Shown here: in pieces, positions 1 through 7,874 of the stretch
Layout: every line of letters begins with the position of its first letter
How positions within the stretch are numbered: the first letter of the stretch is position 1
Assembly (NCBI RefSeq): GCF_043951855.1
Contig: NZ_JBINJW010000006.1
Span: 69,207 to 133,206 of the forward strand
Origin: Proteiniclasticum sp043951855
GTDB taxonomy: Bacteria; Bacillota; Clostridia; Clostridiales; Clostridiaceae
Direction: 5' to 3'
DNA: 64,000 bases
The notes under the pieces: generated by a model
Told to the model about the DNA's origin: nothing
Database searches by the model: none
Seen by the model: the letters and a program-made list of their open reading frames with translations, nothing else
Program-made: the position numbers and the translations under genes

Positions 1-522
1 GAAGGGTCCATCAAGGAAGCAAGACCGGAAGTTTCTCAGTATGCACCTAAGATCTTCACGCTGAACATCAATCCTGATAAGATCAGAGACGTCATCGGTT
101 CCGGTGGTAAGGTAATCAACAAGATTATCGCAGAAACCGGAGTGAAGATTGATATCGATGATACAGGTAAGGTATTTGTCGGTGGATCTGATATCGAAAT
201 GGTGAAGAAAGCGATTTCCATCATTGAAGGTATTGTCAAGGAAGTTGTACCTGGTGAGATTTATCTTGGTAAAGTCATCAAGATCATGCCATTTGGTGCC
301 TTCGTTGAAATTCTTCCTAACAAGGAAGGTCTGGTTCATATTTCTAAGCTTGATATGAAGAGAGTGGAAAAGGTGGAAGATATCGTAGAAGTAGGAGATG
401 AAATCCTCGTGAAGGTATCAGAAATCGACAACCAGGGGAGAATCAATCTTTCCAGAAGAGATGCGCTCATCGACATGGAAAAGAAGGAAAAAGCTGAAAA
501 ATCTGAAAAAGAGCAGGAATAA
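1..522 (+). CDS. pnp: Polynucleotide phosphorylase, 3' end only
   Basis: This is the C-terminal part of polynucleotide phosphorylase, the phosphorolytic 3'-5' exoribonuclease of RNA turnover. The reading frame is open from base 1, so the two catalytic RNase PH domains lie outside the window. What remains is the KH domain, with the GxxG loop in the segment IGSGGKVINKI (about residues 31-41 of the fragment), followed by an S1 domain beginning near GEIYLGKVIKIMPFGAFVEI and an acidic/lysine-rich tail (EKKEKAEKSEKEQE). The KH-S1 order and tail are those of the PNPase family. A strong terminator follows 6 bases after the stop. Identity is secure; only the fragment length limits confidence. Confidence 0.95.
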   Translation, partial: EGSIKEARPEVSQYAPKIFTLNINPDKIRDVIGSGGKVINKIIAETGVKIDIDDTGKVFVGGSDIEMVKKAISIIEGIVKEVVPGEIYLGKVIKIMPFGAFVEILPNKEGLVHISKLDMKRVEKVEDIVEVGDEILVKVSEIDNQGRINLSRRDALIDMEKKEKAEKSEKEQE

Positions 523-528
523 AAGTTA

Positions 529-555
529 CGGGACAGCAGATGCTGTCCCGTTTTT
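529..555 (+). terminator. Rho-independent terminator of pnp
   Basis: A perfect hairpin with arms CGGGACAGCA (529-538) and TGCTGTCCCG (541-550) is followed directly by five T. It closes the pnp transcript just after its stop codon. Confidence 0.92.
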
Positions 556-612
556 ATTGCAGACATATAATATTTTAACGACTCATTCCAGGAGAGAGGG
601 ATAAGATAATGA

Positions 613-1044
613 TCAGGGAGAAGTGACATTGAAGATCAGATTTTCTTTGTCATTCTCTATATGAATCGTCATTTTATTTTCCTCATCAAAACTGAATGTT
701 ACAGTTTCAGCAGCAAGTATATTTTTTTCTTCATCTAATACCGAGAATAAGGCCCCGGTGTCGGGCGTGTCAAAATCAAAGAAAAGCCTCTCACCACGTT
801 TTAAAGGGGAACCATCTGCGTTCATGCTGCCACCACTAGAGAGGTTCTGCTGAAAGCGGATTTCAGAAATTAGCTCCTGTGACATATTTACGAAGGTTAC
901 AGTGTACTTTGGATCAGATTTCGGTGAAAGTTCATGGTTACTGTTCCTGGTGCATCCAGCACCAAGAAGGAAAAGGGCGACAAGTAGAAGCGGCAAGTAC
1001 AGTATTTTAAAATCAGGTCTGTCAATCGTAATTTTAGGATGCAT
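613..1044 (-). CDS. Hypothetical lipoprotein, 143 aa
   Basis: A secreted, membrane-anchored protein of unknown function. The N-terminus has a charged stretch, a hydrophobic core (about residues 14-28) and the lipobox LGAGC with Cys31, a signal peptidase II site. The mature part is about 113 residues, acidic and rich in beta-type segments; residues around 50-130 resemble small domains seen in extracytoplasmic lipoproteins, but I do not recognise a family. The ATG start at 1044 is preceded by AAGGAGG. The gene stands alone between the pnp terminator and its own promoter, which carries a long palindrome (see 1066-1103), so it is probably specifically regulated. Confidence 0.8.
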   Translation of the reverse strand: MHPKITIDRPDFKILYLPLLLVALFLLGAGCTRNSNHELSPKSDPKYTVTFVNMSQELISEIRFQQNLSSGGSMNADGSPLKRGERLFFDFDTPDTGALFSVLDEEKNILAAETVTFSFDEENKMTIHIENDKENLIFNVTSP

Positions 1045-1065
1045 AGTGAATCCTCCTTTTATTGT

Positions 1066-1103
1066 ATTATAACATATTTTTATTGTTAATCAATAAAAAT
1101 ATG
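1066..1103 (-). promoter_or_regulatory. Promoter with 13-bp-arm palindromic operator
   Basis: On the minus strand a TTGATT box (1088-1093) and a TATAAT box (1066-1071) are 16 bases apart and drive the lipoprotein gene. A perfect inverted repeat, arms 1073-1085 and 1091-1103 (CATATTTTTATTG and its complement) around TTAAT, covers the spacer and -35. The promoter boxes are seen directly; the role of the palindrome as a repressor site is inference. Confidence 0.7.
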
Positions 1104-1252
1104 ATTTTCAACAAAAATCCCTAAATTGTAATCCAAGATACCGGTTTGCAGACCAAGAAGCAGTTTTTGAAAGTCATATCAGGAAGTTTGCTGGCAGGAT
1201 GGAAGTCTTGCGTCGATTTTCCGAAGGGCTTCTTTTCAGGGGACAAGCAGAA

Positions 1253-1279
1253 AAAGCATCGTAGCCGCTATGATGCTTT
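1253..1279 (-). terminator. Terminator of the DUF6440 gene
   Basis: An 11-bp stem (1253-1263 with 1269-1279, one G-T pair) with loop GCCGC. Read on the minus strand it is followed by TTTTTC, so it would end the transcript of the gene at 1327-1515. Confidence 0.7.
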
Positions 1280-1326
1280 CTGACGTTCTCTTTTGCGGGT
1301 GTGGTTTTACGACGTGGAGATCCCGC

Positions 1327-1515
1327 TTAATACGGAAGATCCATTTGTGGTGTTACGACAGGTTTTCCATCCTGGTCCAGAAGCACAGTCAGTCCGCCTG
1401 AATACCCTGCAGCATGGTAGATATAGTTCACTCCGGTCTCTCTGTCCACCCAGATTTCCATCACATTTACTCTACCTTGAATGTATGTTCGGACAAATCG
1501 ATCTATGTCTTTCAT
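1327..1515 (-). CDS. DUF6440 family small protein, 62 aa
   Basis: A small soluble protein that I place in the DUF6440 family from its layout: an Arg-Phe near the start, then QGRVNVMEIWVDRETGVNYIY and GYSGGLTVLLDQDGKPVV. Function is unknown; the family looks like a compact beta fold that occurs alone in many Firmicutes. An in-frame ATG lies at 1527, but GGAGG sits inside that upstream extension six bases before the ATG at 1515, so I start at 1515 (MKDIDRF). It has its own promoter (TTGATG at 1566-1571, TATAAT at 1542-1547, spacer 18) and its own terminator, so it is a single-gene unit between two plus-strand genes. Confidence 0.78.
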   Translation of the reverse strand: MKDIDRFVRTYIQGRVNVMEIWVDRETGVNYIYHAAGYSGGLTVLLDQDGKPVVTPQMDLPY

Positions 1516-1541
1516 TTCAACCTCCATGGTTTTTCAGCTTT

Positions 1542-1571
1542 ATTATATAGTCATGTTCCTTTTCTCATCAA
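1542..1571 (-). promoter_or_regulatory. Sigma-A promoter of the DUF6440 gene
   Basis: Minus-strand TTGATG (1566-1571), 18-base spacer, TATAAT (1542-1547). Transcription would start near 1535, about 20 bases before the ATG at 1515. Confidence 0.6.
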
Positions 1572-1729
1572 GGAGTCCCATATTTTCCGAAGTGAATGCA
1601 GAACCGGTATTGTTTCTGTGTATCCCATAAGGAAGTTCAAGCCCGACCCGCTGATTGTTTCAATTGCGTCATAGAATGTGGTAGAATATAGGTATTATCT
1701 AATCTATAGAGATTGTGGAGGTAGTTTTC

Positions 1730-4276
1730 TTGAAAGAAACAAGCAGCAGCAAAAGGACCGCAGCCGGAAATAAAAGCGGGTCTGCATCGAAAACAAAATC
1801 ATCTACTTCTACTCGTGGAAAAACAACTGCCAAAGCATCCGGAAAAAGAACTGGAAGCAGAACGGCTGTGAAAGCAGTAGAGGAAAAAAGAAAATATTTC
1901 TATCAGGAACTCATAGGGCTGGCACTTTTGGGTCTGGGGATTTTTTCGTTTATTTCCATGGTATCTGGAAGCGTGGGGATACTGGGAGAAAGCATCAAAG
2001 AGATTCTGATCGCGATCCTAGGCGTGATGGCTTATATTTTTCCGTTTATTTTCATGCTGATGGGCACAGCGCTCATCATTCGAAGACCATGGCTATTTTC
2101 CAATAAGAAGACCTATGGAATCCTTCTTGTGGTGCTGGTTACTGCAATGCTCTTATCATTAAATCGAATGGAAGCAGTTCACAGGGAAGGATTTATGGTT
2201 ACGCTGAAAAATCTCATGAATATCAATGACATCAACCATGGCGGAATACTCGGGTTGTCATTGGCCGTACCATTCTACCGTCTTCTTGGACCTCTGGGGA
2301 CCTATATCATAGCCGGTTGTCTGTATGTAGTTGCAATCATTCTTGTTTTCAATACTACAATCTATGACATGCTTAAGAAAAGCAATCAGGCAAGAATTGA
2401 GGCGAAAGATAAGATTGCTGTGAAAAGAGAAGAGGTTCAGGCACAGAAAGAGCTGAAGAAGGATACTCCTGAAGAAAAGAAAATCCAGGATAAGCTGAAG
2501 ATTCTTGAAATGATGAATCAGAATGAAGAGGTACATGAAGAATCTGAACAACCAGAAGTAACGCAATCTCCCTTCATAAATCTTGATCTGGAAGAAAACG
2601 ATGGACTGGAGCGGGTTTTATCAAAAGAGGATGAGGTGTCCAGAGAGATTCAGATTCTCGGCAGAAATGCACAAGGAGCCCCGACTGATCCGGAAAAGAG
2701 CAAGTCAACGGAAAACAATGCACCGGTTCAGGAACAGAGAAGCGCAAAAGCTGAAGAGAAGCCTAGAATCACTGAGGAAAAGAGAAAGGCTGCCAATGAG
2801 GATTCCGGTGAAATTGAAGGAAGTCAGATTGGACTTGATGAGCTTGAAAAACCTCTATATGAATTTCCGGAAATTGCACTGCTGAAACAGAACATCAAAG
2901 GAATGCTTGCCAATGAAGACCGTAATGAGATCATTGAAAATGCGAAAAAACTGGAGGAGACTCTGATGTCCTTTGGTGTGGAAGCCAGAGTAATCAATGT
3001 ATCCAAAGGACCCTCTGTCACCAGATACGAGCTTCAGCCGAAAGCCGGGGTCAAAGTTTCTAGAATCGTGAATCTGTCAGATGATATTGCACTGGCGCTT
3101 GCTGCCAGAGGTGTAAGAATCGAAGCGCCTATACCTGGAAAGGCTGCTGTGGGTATTGAAATTCCCAATAAGGAAACCACTCCAGTATACTTAAGGGAAG
3201 TGATCGAAGATCCGAAGTTTCAGAGGAGCACAAAGAAAATCTCTGTAGCTTTGGGAAAAGATATCTCAGGCGAAGCGATCATTGGGGACTTATCTAAAAT
3301 GCCGCATGTGCTTATTGCAGGAGCCACAGGTTCTGGTAAGAGTGTATGTATAAATTCACTTATCATTTCGATACTGTATAAATACGATCCTGAACACGTA
3401 AGACTCCTTATGGTCGATCCTAAGGTGGTGGAACTGAATGTGTACAACGGCATTCCTCACCTGCTCATTCCTGTCGTGACAGACCCTAAGAAGGCTGCAG
3501 GAGCACTGAACTGGGCAGTCAATGAAATGACAAGAAGATATCAGTCCTTTGCAGAACATGGTGTCAGAAATATTGAAGGGTTCAATGAGATTGCCAAAAA
3601 GAAAAAGGAACTTCAGAGTTTACCCTACATCGTCATTATTGTAGATGAACTCGCAGACCTTATGATGGTTTCGGCCAATGAAGTGGAGGATTACATCGCA
3701 AGACTTGCACAGATGGCAAGAGCTGCCGGTATGCATCTTGTTATTGCAACACAGAGGCCCTCTGTGGATGTCATCACGGGCGTAATCAAGGCGAATATCC
3801 CTTCGAGAATCTCCTTTGCTGTATCCAGTGCCATAGACTCCAGAACGATTCTGGATTCGGGCGGTGCAGAAAAGCTGCTTGGAAAAGGAGATATGCTCTA
3901 CTATCCGGTAGGAGAGCAGAAGCCGAAGAGAATACAGGGGGCTTTTATTTCTGAGGAAGAAGTGGAAGCCATTGTGTCTAGAATCAAAGTGCATAAAGAT
4001 AAGCTTTCATATGACGAAGATATCATCAATCACATCGAAAAGGGAAAAGGAGATTCAGATCAGTCTGATGAGGGGGATGAACTTTATAGAGATGCGGTCA
4101 AAGTGGTTGTGGAAAACCAGCAGGCATCCACGTCATTTCTGCAGAGAAAGATGAGGATAGGATATAACCGTGCTGCACGGATCATGGATGAACTGGAAGA
4201 TCGCGGAGTCATTTCCGAAAGAGACGGTTCTAAACCAAGACAGGTGCTGTTGAATGAATTCGATCTGGAAGAGTAG
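1730..4276 (+). CDS. ftsK: DNA translocase FtsK/SpoIIIE, 848 aa
   Basis: Septal, ATP-driven double-strand DNA pump that clears chromosome arms from the closing division (or spore) septum. A basic Ser/Lys/Thr-rich head (residues 1-50) is followed by four to five membrane segments (about 57-210), a charged linker rich in Glu (210-370), the alpha/beta motor and a C-terminal winged-helix gamma domain (about 785-848) that reads polar DNA motifs. Walker A is GATGSGKS with Lys537; Walker B is IIVDELADL with Asp639/Glu640. A GTG at 1715 is possible, but GGAGGT at 1717-1722 lies inside that extension and fits the TTG at 1730. FtsK and SpoIIIE cannot be told apart from sequence alone here. Confidence 0.95.
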   Translation: MKETSSSKRTAAGNKSGSASKTKSSTSTRGKTTAKASGKRTGSRTAVKAVEEKRKYFYQELIGLALLGLGIFSFISMVSGSVGILGESIKEILIAILGVMAYIFPFIFMLMGTALIIRRPWLFSNKKTYGILLVVLVTAMLLSLNRMEAVHREGFMVTLKNLMNINDINHGGILGLSLAVPFYRLLGPLGTYIIAGCLYVVAIILVFNTTIYDMLKKSNQARIEAKDKIAVKREEVQAQKELKKDTPEEKKIQDKLKILEMMNQNEEVHEESEQPEVTQSPFINLDLEENDGLERVLSKEDEVSREIQILGRNAQGAPTDPEKSKSTENNAPVQEQRSAKAEEKPRITEEKRKAANEDSGEIEGSQIGLDELEKPLYEFPEIALLKQNIKGMLANEDRNEIIENAKKLEETLMSFGVEARVINVSKGPSVTRYELQPKAGVKVSRIVNLSDDIALALAARGVRIEAPIPGKAAVGIEIPNKETTPVYLREVIEDPKFQRSTKKISVALGKDISGEAIIGDLSKMPHVLIAGATGSGKSVCINSLIISILYKYDPEHVRLLMVDPKVVELNVYNGIPHLLIPVVTDPKKAAGALNWAVNEMTRRYQSFAEHGVRNIEGFNEIAKKKKELQSLPYIVIIVDELADLMMVSANEVEDYIARLAQMARAAGMHLVIATQRPSVDVITGVIKANIPSRISFAVSSAIDSRTILDSGGAEKLLGKGDMLYYPVGEQKPKRIQGAFISEEEVEAIVSRIKVHKDKLSYDEDIINHIEKGKGDSDQSDEGDELYRDAVKVVVENQQASTSFLQRKMRIGYNRAARIMDELEDRGVISERDGSKPRQVLLNEFDLEE

Positions 4277-4387
4277 TTCTTCTTGTGAAAAAGTGAAGAA
4301 TATGAGAAGATATTGATGTAGATAATACAAAGCCCTGTTTTTCAGATTTTAAATTAAAGCGAATAGAAGCGATTTGGAGTGGATAAT

Positions 4388-4978
4388 ATGAATTTACCAA
4401 ATAAATTGACATTGTTTAGAATGTTTCTAGTACCAGTTTTTCTGATTCTCGTATCAGTAAATCAGATACCATATAACGTCACATTGGCGACGATTGTATT
4501 CAGTATCGCAGCATACACGGATCATCTGGATGGTAAGATTGCCAGACGAGACAATCTTATCACTAATTTCGGAAAGTTCATGGATCCACTGGCAGATAAA
4601 CTGCTTGTGACATCCGCGCTGATTGCACTGGTGGAATACAACCTGATTGGCGCCTGGGTAGCAGTGGTGATCATAGCAAGAGAGTTTGCGGTTTCCGGGC
4701 TGAGAACCATAGCAGCCAATGAAGGGGTTGTCATTGCGGCTAGTATCTGGGGGAAAATCAAGACCACTACCCAGATCATTGCAATCATCTCCATGCTGAT
4801 TCATCTGATCTCGACACAGGAACAGTATCTTATGGATTTATTCCAGAGTGTTCCTTTCCTGGAGTCCTTCTTCAGCATTTTCCCACCGGTTGTGATGTAT
4901 GTGGCAGTATTCTTCACCATCATGTCGGGGCTTGATTACTTCAAGAACGGCTGGAAATTCATTGATACAAATAAATAG
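4388..4978 (+). CDS. pgsA: CDP-diacylglycerol-glycerol-3-phosphate 3-phosphatidyltransferase
   Basis: Integral membrane enzyme that transfers the phosphatidyl group from CDP-diacylglycerol to glycerol-3-phosphate, the committed step to phosphatidylglycerol and cardiolipin. The 196-residue protein has the full CDP-alcohol phosphatidyltransferase motif D-x2-D-G-x2-A-R-x8-G-x3-D-x3-D (DHLDGKIARR...GKFMDPLAD, about residues 44-70) and around six hydrophobic segments. I start at the ATG at 4388, eight bases after GGAG, and not at the in-frame GTG at 4379, which overlaps that ribosome site. It follows ftsK by 111 bases with no clear terminator between, so the two may be cotranscribed. In many Firmicutes pgsA is followed by cinA and recA; that is not the case here. 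Confidence 0.93.
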   Translation: MNLPNKLTLFRMFLVPVFLILVSVNQIPYNVTLATIVFSIAAYTDHLDGKIARRDNLITNFGKFMDPLADKLLVTSALIALVEYNLIGAWVAVVIIAREFAVSGLRTIAANEGVVIAASIWGKIKTTTQIIAIISMLIHLISTQEQYLMDLFQSVPFLESFFSIFPPVVMYVAVFFTIMSGLDYFKNGWKFIDTNK

Positions 4979-5000
4979 GTTCGGTGCATACTGAATACTT

Positions 5001-5047
5001 CAATGTACCCTGGAGAGTAACAGACGAATACTTTCCAGGGTGCATTG
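5001..5047 (+). terminator. Possible terminator hairpin after pgsA
   Basis: A 14-bp stem, 5001-5014 with 5034-5047 (one G-T pair), loop of 19 bases. It has the position of a terminator but lacks a T-run, so termination is uncertain. Confidence 0.4.
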
Positions 5048-5183
5048 TCATTTCTGAAGACTGCATGTAAGATCACGGTTTCAATTATAGGATGAATATC
5101 TTGTTTTCTTATGTCGGTTTTTCTTCATACTTGCTACAATACAGGTAGGAAAACGCGCATAAGTAGAGGCTACATTATTAAGG

Positions 5184-5218
5184 GTAAACCATCAAATGCT
5201 ATTACGGAGATGGTTTGC
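5184..5218 (+). other. Hairpin in the leader of the DUF1361 gene
   Basis: GTAAACCATC (5184-5193) pairs with GATGGTTTGC (5209-5218), one G-T pair, 15-base loop, ending 11 bases before the GGAGG of the next gene. A TACAAT box at 5135-5140 could be its -10. The stretch 5140-5230 also contains a small GTAG...CTAC pairing. It may be a folded leader, but I recognise no known riboswitch class. Confidence 0.4.
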
Positions 5219-5241
5219 AGCAAAGAATCGGAGGAAGAAGA

Positions 5242-5937
5242 ATGGGTCTGTATAAAAATATCGCTTACTTTATCTTAACTTATGGAGTCTTATCAATGGT
5301 CCTGTTTCTGTATTCAGGAAGCTTTCTCTTCATCATGATGGTCTGGAATGTGATTCTCGCATCCTTGCCTCTGGTTTTCATGAAACAGGGGATGAAAGCG
5401 GAGAGGACGTGGAAGAGAGGAGTCCTTTTCTTGCTGTGGTTTTTCTTTTTTCCCAATGCGATTTACATGATTACAGACTTCATACATCTCACCAATGATC
5501 AGATGATCTGGTCGATTCCAGTGGAGCCTTATTCCGGACTGGATGGAACCAGATATTCCATGGAGATCATGCAGTGGGCGAAATTACTGCTGATCGCTCT
5601 TGGCGCTTTCTATGCACTCGGCATTGGTATGGAATCCTTGTACAGATTTCATGACTATCTCAGGAGAAGAAAAGGAAACATGATTTCTTTTGCAGCGGTG
5701 GCATTGATTTCTCTTGCATCATCTTTTGGTGTATTCGTAGGAAGATTTCTGCGCTTCAACAGTTGGGATATCATGAGGCCTGTGCGTCTTGTGAAAGGGA
5801 TTCTTGATTCGGTGACCGGATTCGCCTTCTGGTTCACAATGATCTATGGTCTGTTCGTCATATTCTCTTTCCTGCTGTTTCGGTGGTTCAGAACTGGCAG
5901 AGCGGATTCAGATAGTCTGTTTTCAGAAAATATTTAG
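5242..5937 (+). CDS. DUF1361 family membrane protein, 231 aa
   Basis: A polytopic membrane protein of unknown function in the DUF1361 family. It has about six to seven hydrophobic segments spread over the whole chain, with the family-type motif FFPNAIYMITDFIHL around residues 73-87, in which an Asn-Ala-x-Tyr and an acidic Asp-Phe-x-His lie at a membrane edge. The ATG at 5242 follows GGAGGA by six bases; in-frame codons upstream (from a TTG at 5215) overlap the ribosome site and are not used. The gene stands alone, preceded by a possibly structured leader and followed by a weak terminator-like hairpin. Confidence 0.82.
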   Translation: MGLYKNIAYFILTYGVLSMVLFLYSGSFLFIMMVWNVILASLPLVFMKQGMKAERTWKRGVLFLLWFFFFPNAIYMITDFIHLTNDQMIWSIPVEPYSGLDGTRYSMEIMQWAKLLLIALGAFYALGIGMESLYRFHDYLRRRKGNMISFAAVALISLASSFGVFVGRFLRFNSWDIMRPVRLVKGILDSVTGFAFWFTMIYGLFVIFSFLLFRWFRTGRADSDSLFSENI

Positions 5938-6005
5938 CATTATTCAACAAAGAACCTCGTCAAGAAGTGTACTGGATATAACCAATGTGTTAAAACCCTG
6001 TGATT

Positions 6006-6023
6006 AAACGATGGCGTTTTTTT
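6006..6023 (+). terminator. Weak terminator after the DUF1361 gene
   Basis: A short AAACG/CGTTT stem (6006-6010 with 6015-6019), loop ATGG, running into a block of seven T (6017-6023). The stem is only 5 bp. Confidence 0.4.
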
Positions 6024-6103
6024 AAAAATTATGAATAGTTTAATGCAAATAAAAATTCCAGTGAAACATTATGAAAACACTTGCAAATAAAGGGTTCCAG
6101 CCG

Positions 6104-6133
6104 TTGACTATCTTGATCCGAAAAAGATATAAT
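6104..6133 (+). promoter_or_regulatory. Sigma-A promoter of the GlsB/YeaQ gene
   Basis: TTGACT (6104-6109), 18-base spacer, TATAAT (6128-6133). Transcription would start about 55 bases before the ATG at 6196. Confidence 0.8.
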
Positions 6134-6195
6134 GACAGCAAGAACTGATACAATAGTTCAAGCAGAACAAATCTTTTTACAGGAGGTATTATTTT

Positions 6196-6459
6196 ATGCC
6201 AGAAGTATCAAATATTATTGTATGGTTGATTCTAGGTGGTATATCCGGTTGGATAGCCAGCATGATTGCAGGTAAAGATGCCAGTATGGGTATTGTCGCA
6301 AACATCATTGTAGGTATCATTGGTGCCTTCATCGGTGGCTGGGTTGCAGGACTTCTTGGATTAGGACCAGCGACTGGACTTAATATATGGAGCTTCATCG
6401 TAGCAATCGGTGGTGCGCTGATATTACTTTGGATTATCGGCCTTGTAAGAAAAAGGTAA
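6196..6459 (+). CDS. GlsB/YeaQ/YmgE family membrane protein, 87 aa
   Basis: A small hydrophobic protein of the family once called transglycosylase-associated (GlsB/YeaQ/YmgE). It has three membrane segments (about 6-25, 34-54, 62-82) with the glycine-rich packing typical of the family: ILGGISGWIASMI, then NIIVGIIGAFIGGWVAGLLGLG, and a final Arg-Lys-Arg tail. Members are often stress-induced, but no biochemical role is established. AGGAGG precedes the ATG, a strong sigma-A promoter lies upstream and a strong bidirectional terminator follows, so it is monocistronic and probably well expressed. Confidence 0.88.
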   Translation: MPEVSNIIVWLILGGISGWIASMIAGKDASMGIVANIIVGIIGAFIGGWVAGLLGLGPATGLNIWSFIVAIGGALILLWIIGLVRKR

Positions 6460-6490
6460 AAGTATTGCATTAAAAAACCCCTAAATAGAA

Positions 6491-6522
6491 AAGAAGCCTG
6501 AACAGCGATGTTCAGGCTTCTT
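6491..6522. terminator. Bidirectional terminator
   Basis: A perfect 14-bp stem (6491-6504 with 6509-6522) with loop GCGA. A T-rich tract follows on both strands, so it can end the GlsB/YeaQ transcript on the plus strand and the HAD gene transcript on the minus strand. Confidence 0.88.
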
Positions 6523-6540
6523 TCTCCTGTTGGATGCATG

Positions 6541-7260
6541 TTATTTAACTGCTGGCATGTTTTTCGCGAAAAGGAGAAAATCTTTGTAGTCTCCGATATG
6601 GTCAGCTTTGATTTCAACTTCATTTCGGTTCAGCAGATGATCTGTGACCAGATATGTGGTGATTCCGAGTTTGCCTGCAATAAGATCCTCGAGGGCGTCA
6701 TTGCCTACCATCATGCATTCTTCCGGTCTCTTGTCGATGCTTTCCAGAATCTCTTCGTAGTATTGAAGATTCGGCTTGCAGTAGTGATTCTTTTCAAAGT
6801 AGCTCACATAGGAGAAGTCGCTGCGGTCGATGCCGCTCCATTGGATTCTTTTCTCGATGGCCTCCTTCGGAAACAGCGGATTGGTTGCGATGACAAGATT
6901 GTAGCCCTTGCTCTTTAAAGCTTTTGTTGCCTCCTGCATTTCTGTAGTATCCAGAACCGCTTCCTTCAGTACATCGAAGTCATTCTTGTAGTATGTGCTG
7001 AACATGTCCGCATACTTCTCCAGGTCGTCATTCACATGAGTCTTCATGGCTTCCATGAAGACTTCTTCATTGGTTCTATGTTCTGTATTATTCACCATGG
7101 CCATGACAGAACCATAGAGAATTTTCATGAAATTATCTGGTGGCATGATGTCTTTGAAAGATGCTGAAAGGCTGCTGTAGTAGATATTTTCAAAGTCCTT
7201 CATGTTGATTGAGAGTAATGTTCCGTCCAGATCGAACAGAATGGTGTTTATTTTATTCAA
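6541..7260 (-). CDS. HAD family hydrolase (phosphatase), 239 aa
   Basis: Cytoplasmic haloacid-dehalogenase-type phosphatase. Motif I is DLDGTLL (Asp10 nucleophile, Asp12), motif II is the Thr in IATNPLF, and motif IV is GNDALEDLIAG, in the order of the family; the helical insert between motif I and II makes it a C1-cap member of the phosphoglycolate phosphatase type. The substrate cannot be read from sequence. The start is a TTG at 7260, seven bases after AAGGAGG. It is the last gene of a minus-strand operon with the ThrE halves and the Cse60-like gene, and it shares a bidirectional terminator with the gene to its left. Confidence 0.87.
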   Translation of the reverse strand: MNKINTILFDLDGTLLSINMKDFENIYYSSLSASFKDIMPPDNFMKILYGSVMAMVNNTEHRTNEEVFMEAMKTHVNDDLEKYADMFSTYYKNDFDVLKEAVLDTTEMQEATKALKSKGYNLVIATNPLFPKEAIEKRIQWSGIDRSDFSYVSYFEKNHYCKPNLQYYEEILESIDKRPEECMMVGNDALEDLIAGKLGITTYLVTDHLLNRNEVEIKADHIGDYKDFLLFAKNMPAVK

Positions 7261-7275
7261 AAGAGTTCCTCCTTG

Positions 7276-7440
7276 CTATCTGCTGTTATAGATGATAAGT
7301 GCATTTTTTGTGCTGTCTTTTTCCGAGTAACGGATTTCGATGAGGTCTTCTTCAGTGATATGATACTTCTTCATGGTCATCTTCACTTTTTCCTTGATAT
7401 CCTCGTCTCGATTTGCATAAACCAGCTTAGTTCGTTTCAT
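7276..7440 (-). CDS. Cse60-like small protein, 54 aa
   Basis: A short gene that is easily missed. It encodes MKRTKLVYANRDEDIKEK..., continues with EDLIEIRYSEKD and ends NALIIYNSR. The pattern of an N-terminal beta strand, an Asp/Glu-Asp-x-x-x-x-x helix, a central I-E-I-R-Y strand and the C-terminal ALIIY resembles the small sporulation protein Cse60 of Bacillus. The likeness is weak and functional transfer is inference. AAGGAG lies nine bases before the ATG at 7440, and its first 14 bases overlap the 3' end of the ThrE C-terminal-half gene, so translation is probably coupled. The HAD gene starts 15 bases after its stop. Confidence 0.72.
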   Translation of the reverse strand: MKRTKLVYANRDEDIKEKVKMTMKKYHITEEDLIEIRYSEKDSTKNALIIYNSR

Positions 7441-7873
7441 GAGTCAATCTCCTTTTTATGAGATAGTAGATCTTGATCATTGTAAAAACCATAAGAATTC
7501 CTATGGCCAGTGCACCGGAGGCCATTATGGTGGTGATTCCTTCACGGAGGGCTTCGTTGTAATTTCCCTCCAGGGACTGGAGCATGGTCCGATACAGTCC
7601 ACTGCCAGGCACCAGTGGTATAAGGGCAGGGGTTATATAGCTTGTCACAGGTGTTCGGGTTTTTCTTGCCATGATTTCCGCATAATAGGAAAGGGCTACC
7701 GCACCCAGAAAATATGCGATGTTACTGTCCTGGAAAAGGATAAGACCCTGACGATAGAAGAGCCATCCTATGGAACCTCCGATGGCTGATAACAATGCGG
7801 TCCTCCGATTCAGATTGAATATGTAGGCAAAGCTTAGAGATGCGAGATAGGCCATAATAAGCTCAAGAATCAT
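7427..7873 (-). CDS. Threonine/serine exporter, C-terminal-half protein (ThrE_2/YjjB-like)
   Basis: The smaller half of a split ThrE-type amino acid exporter, 148 aa. It is hydrophobic throughout with four to five membrane segments and the family-type middle part VTSYITPALIPLVPGSGLYR (about residues 77-96), followed by the ITTIMASGALAIGILMV helix. In Corynebacterium ThrE both halves are in one chain; in many Firmicutes and enterobacteria (YjjP/YjjB) they are separate genes. It starts one base after the stop of the larger half, which supports a two-subunit transporter. The exported substrate here is inferred from the family; dicarboxylate export is another documented role of YjjPB. Confidence 0.88.
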   Translation of the reverse strand: MILELIMAYLASLSFAYIFNLNRRTALLSAIGGSIGWLFYRQGLILFQDSNIAYFLGAVALSYYAEIMARKTRTPVTSYITPALIPLVPGSGLYRTMLQSLEGNYNEALREGITTIMASGALAIGILMVFTMIKIYYLIKRRLTHETN

Positions 7874-7874
7874 A

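Noticed and set aside
5155..5241. Lysine-riboswitch-like words (GTAGAGGC, later GGAG) before the DUF1361 gene
   Set aside because: Only the first few bases match; the leader is too short for the five-helix core and GTAGAGGCTAC simply folds on itself.
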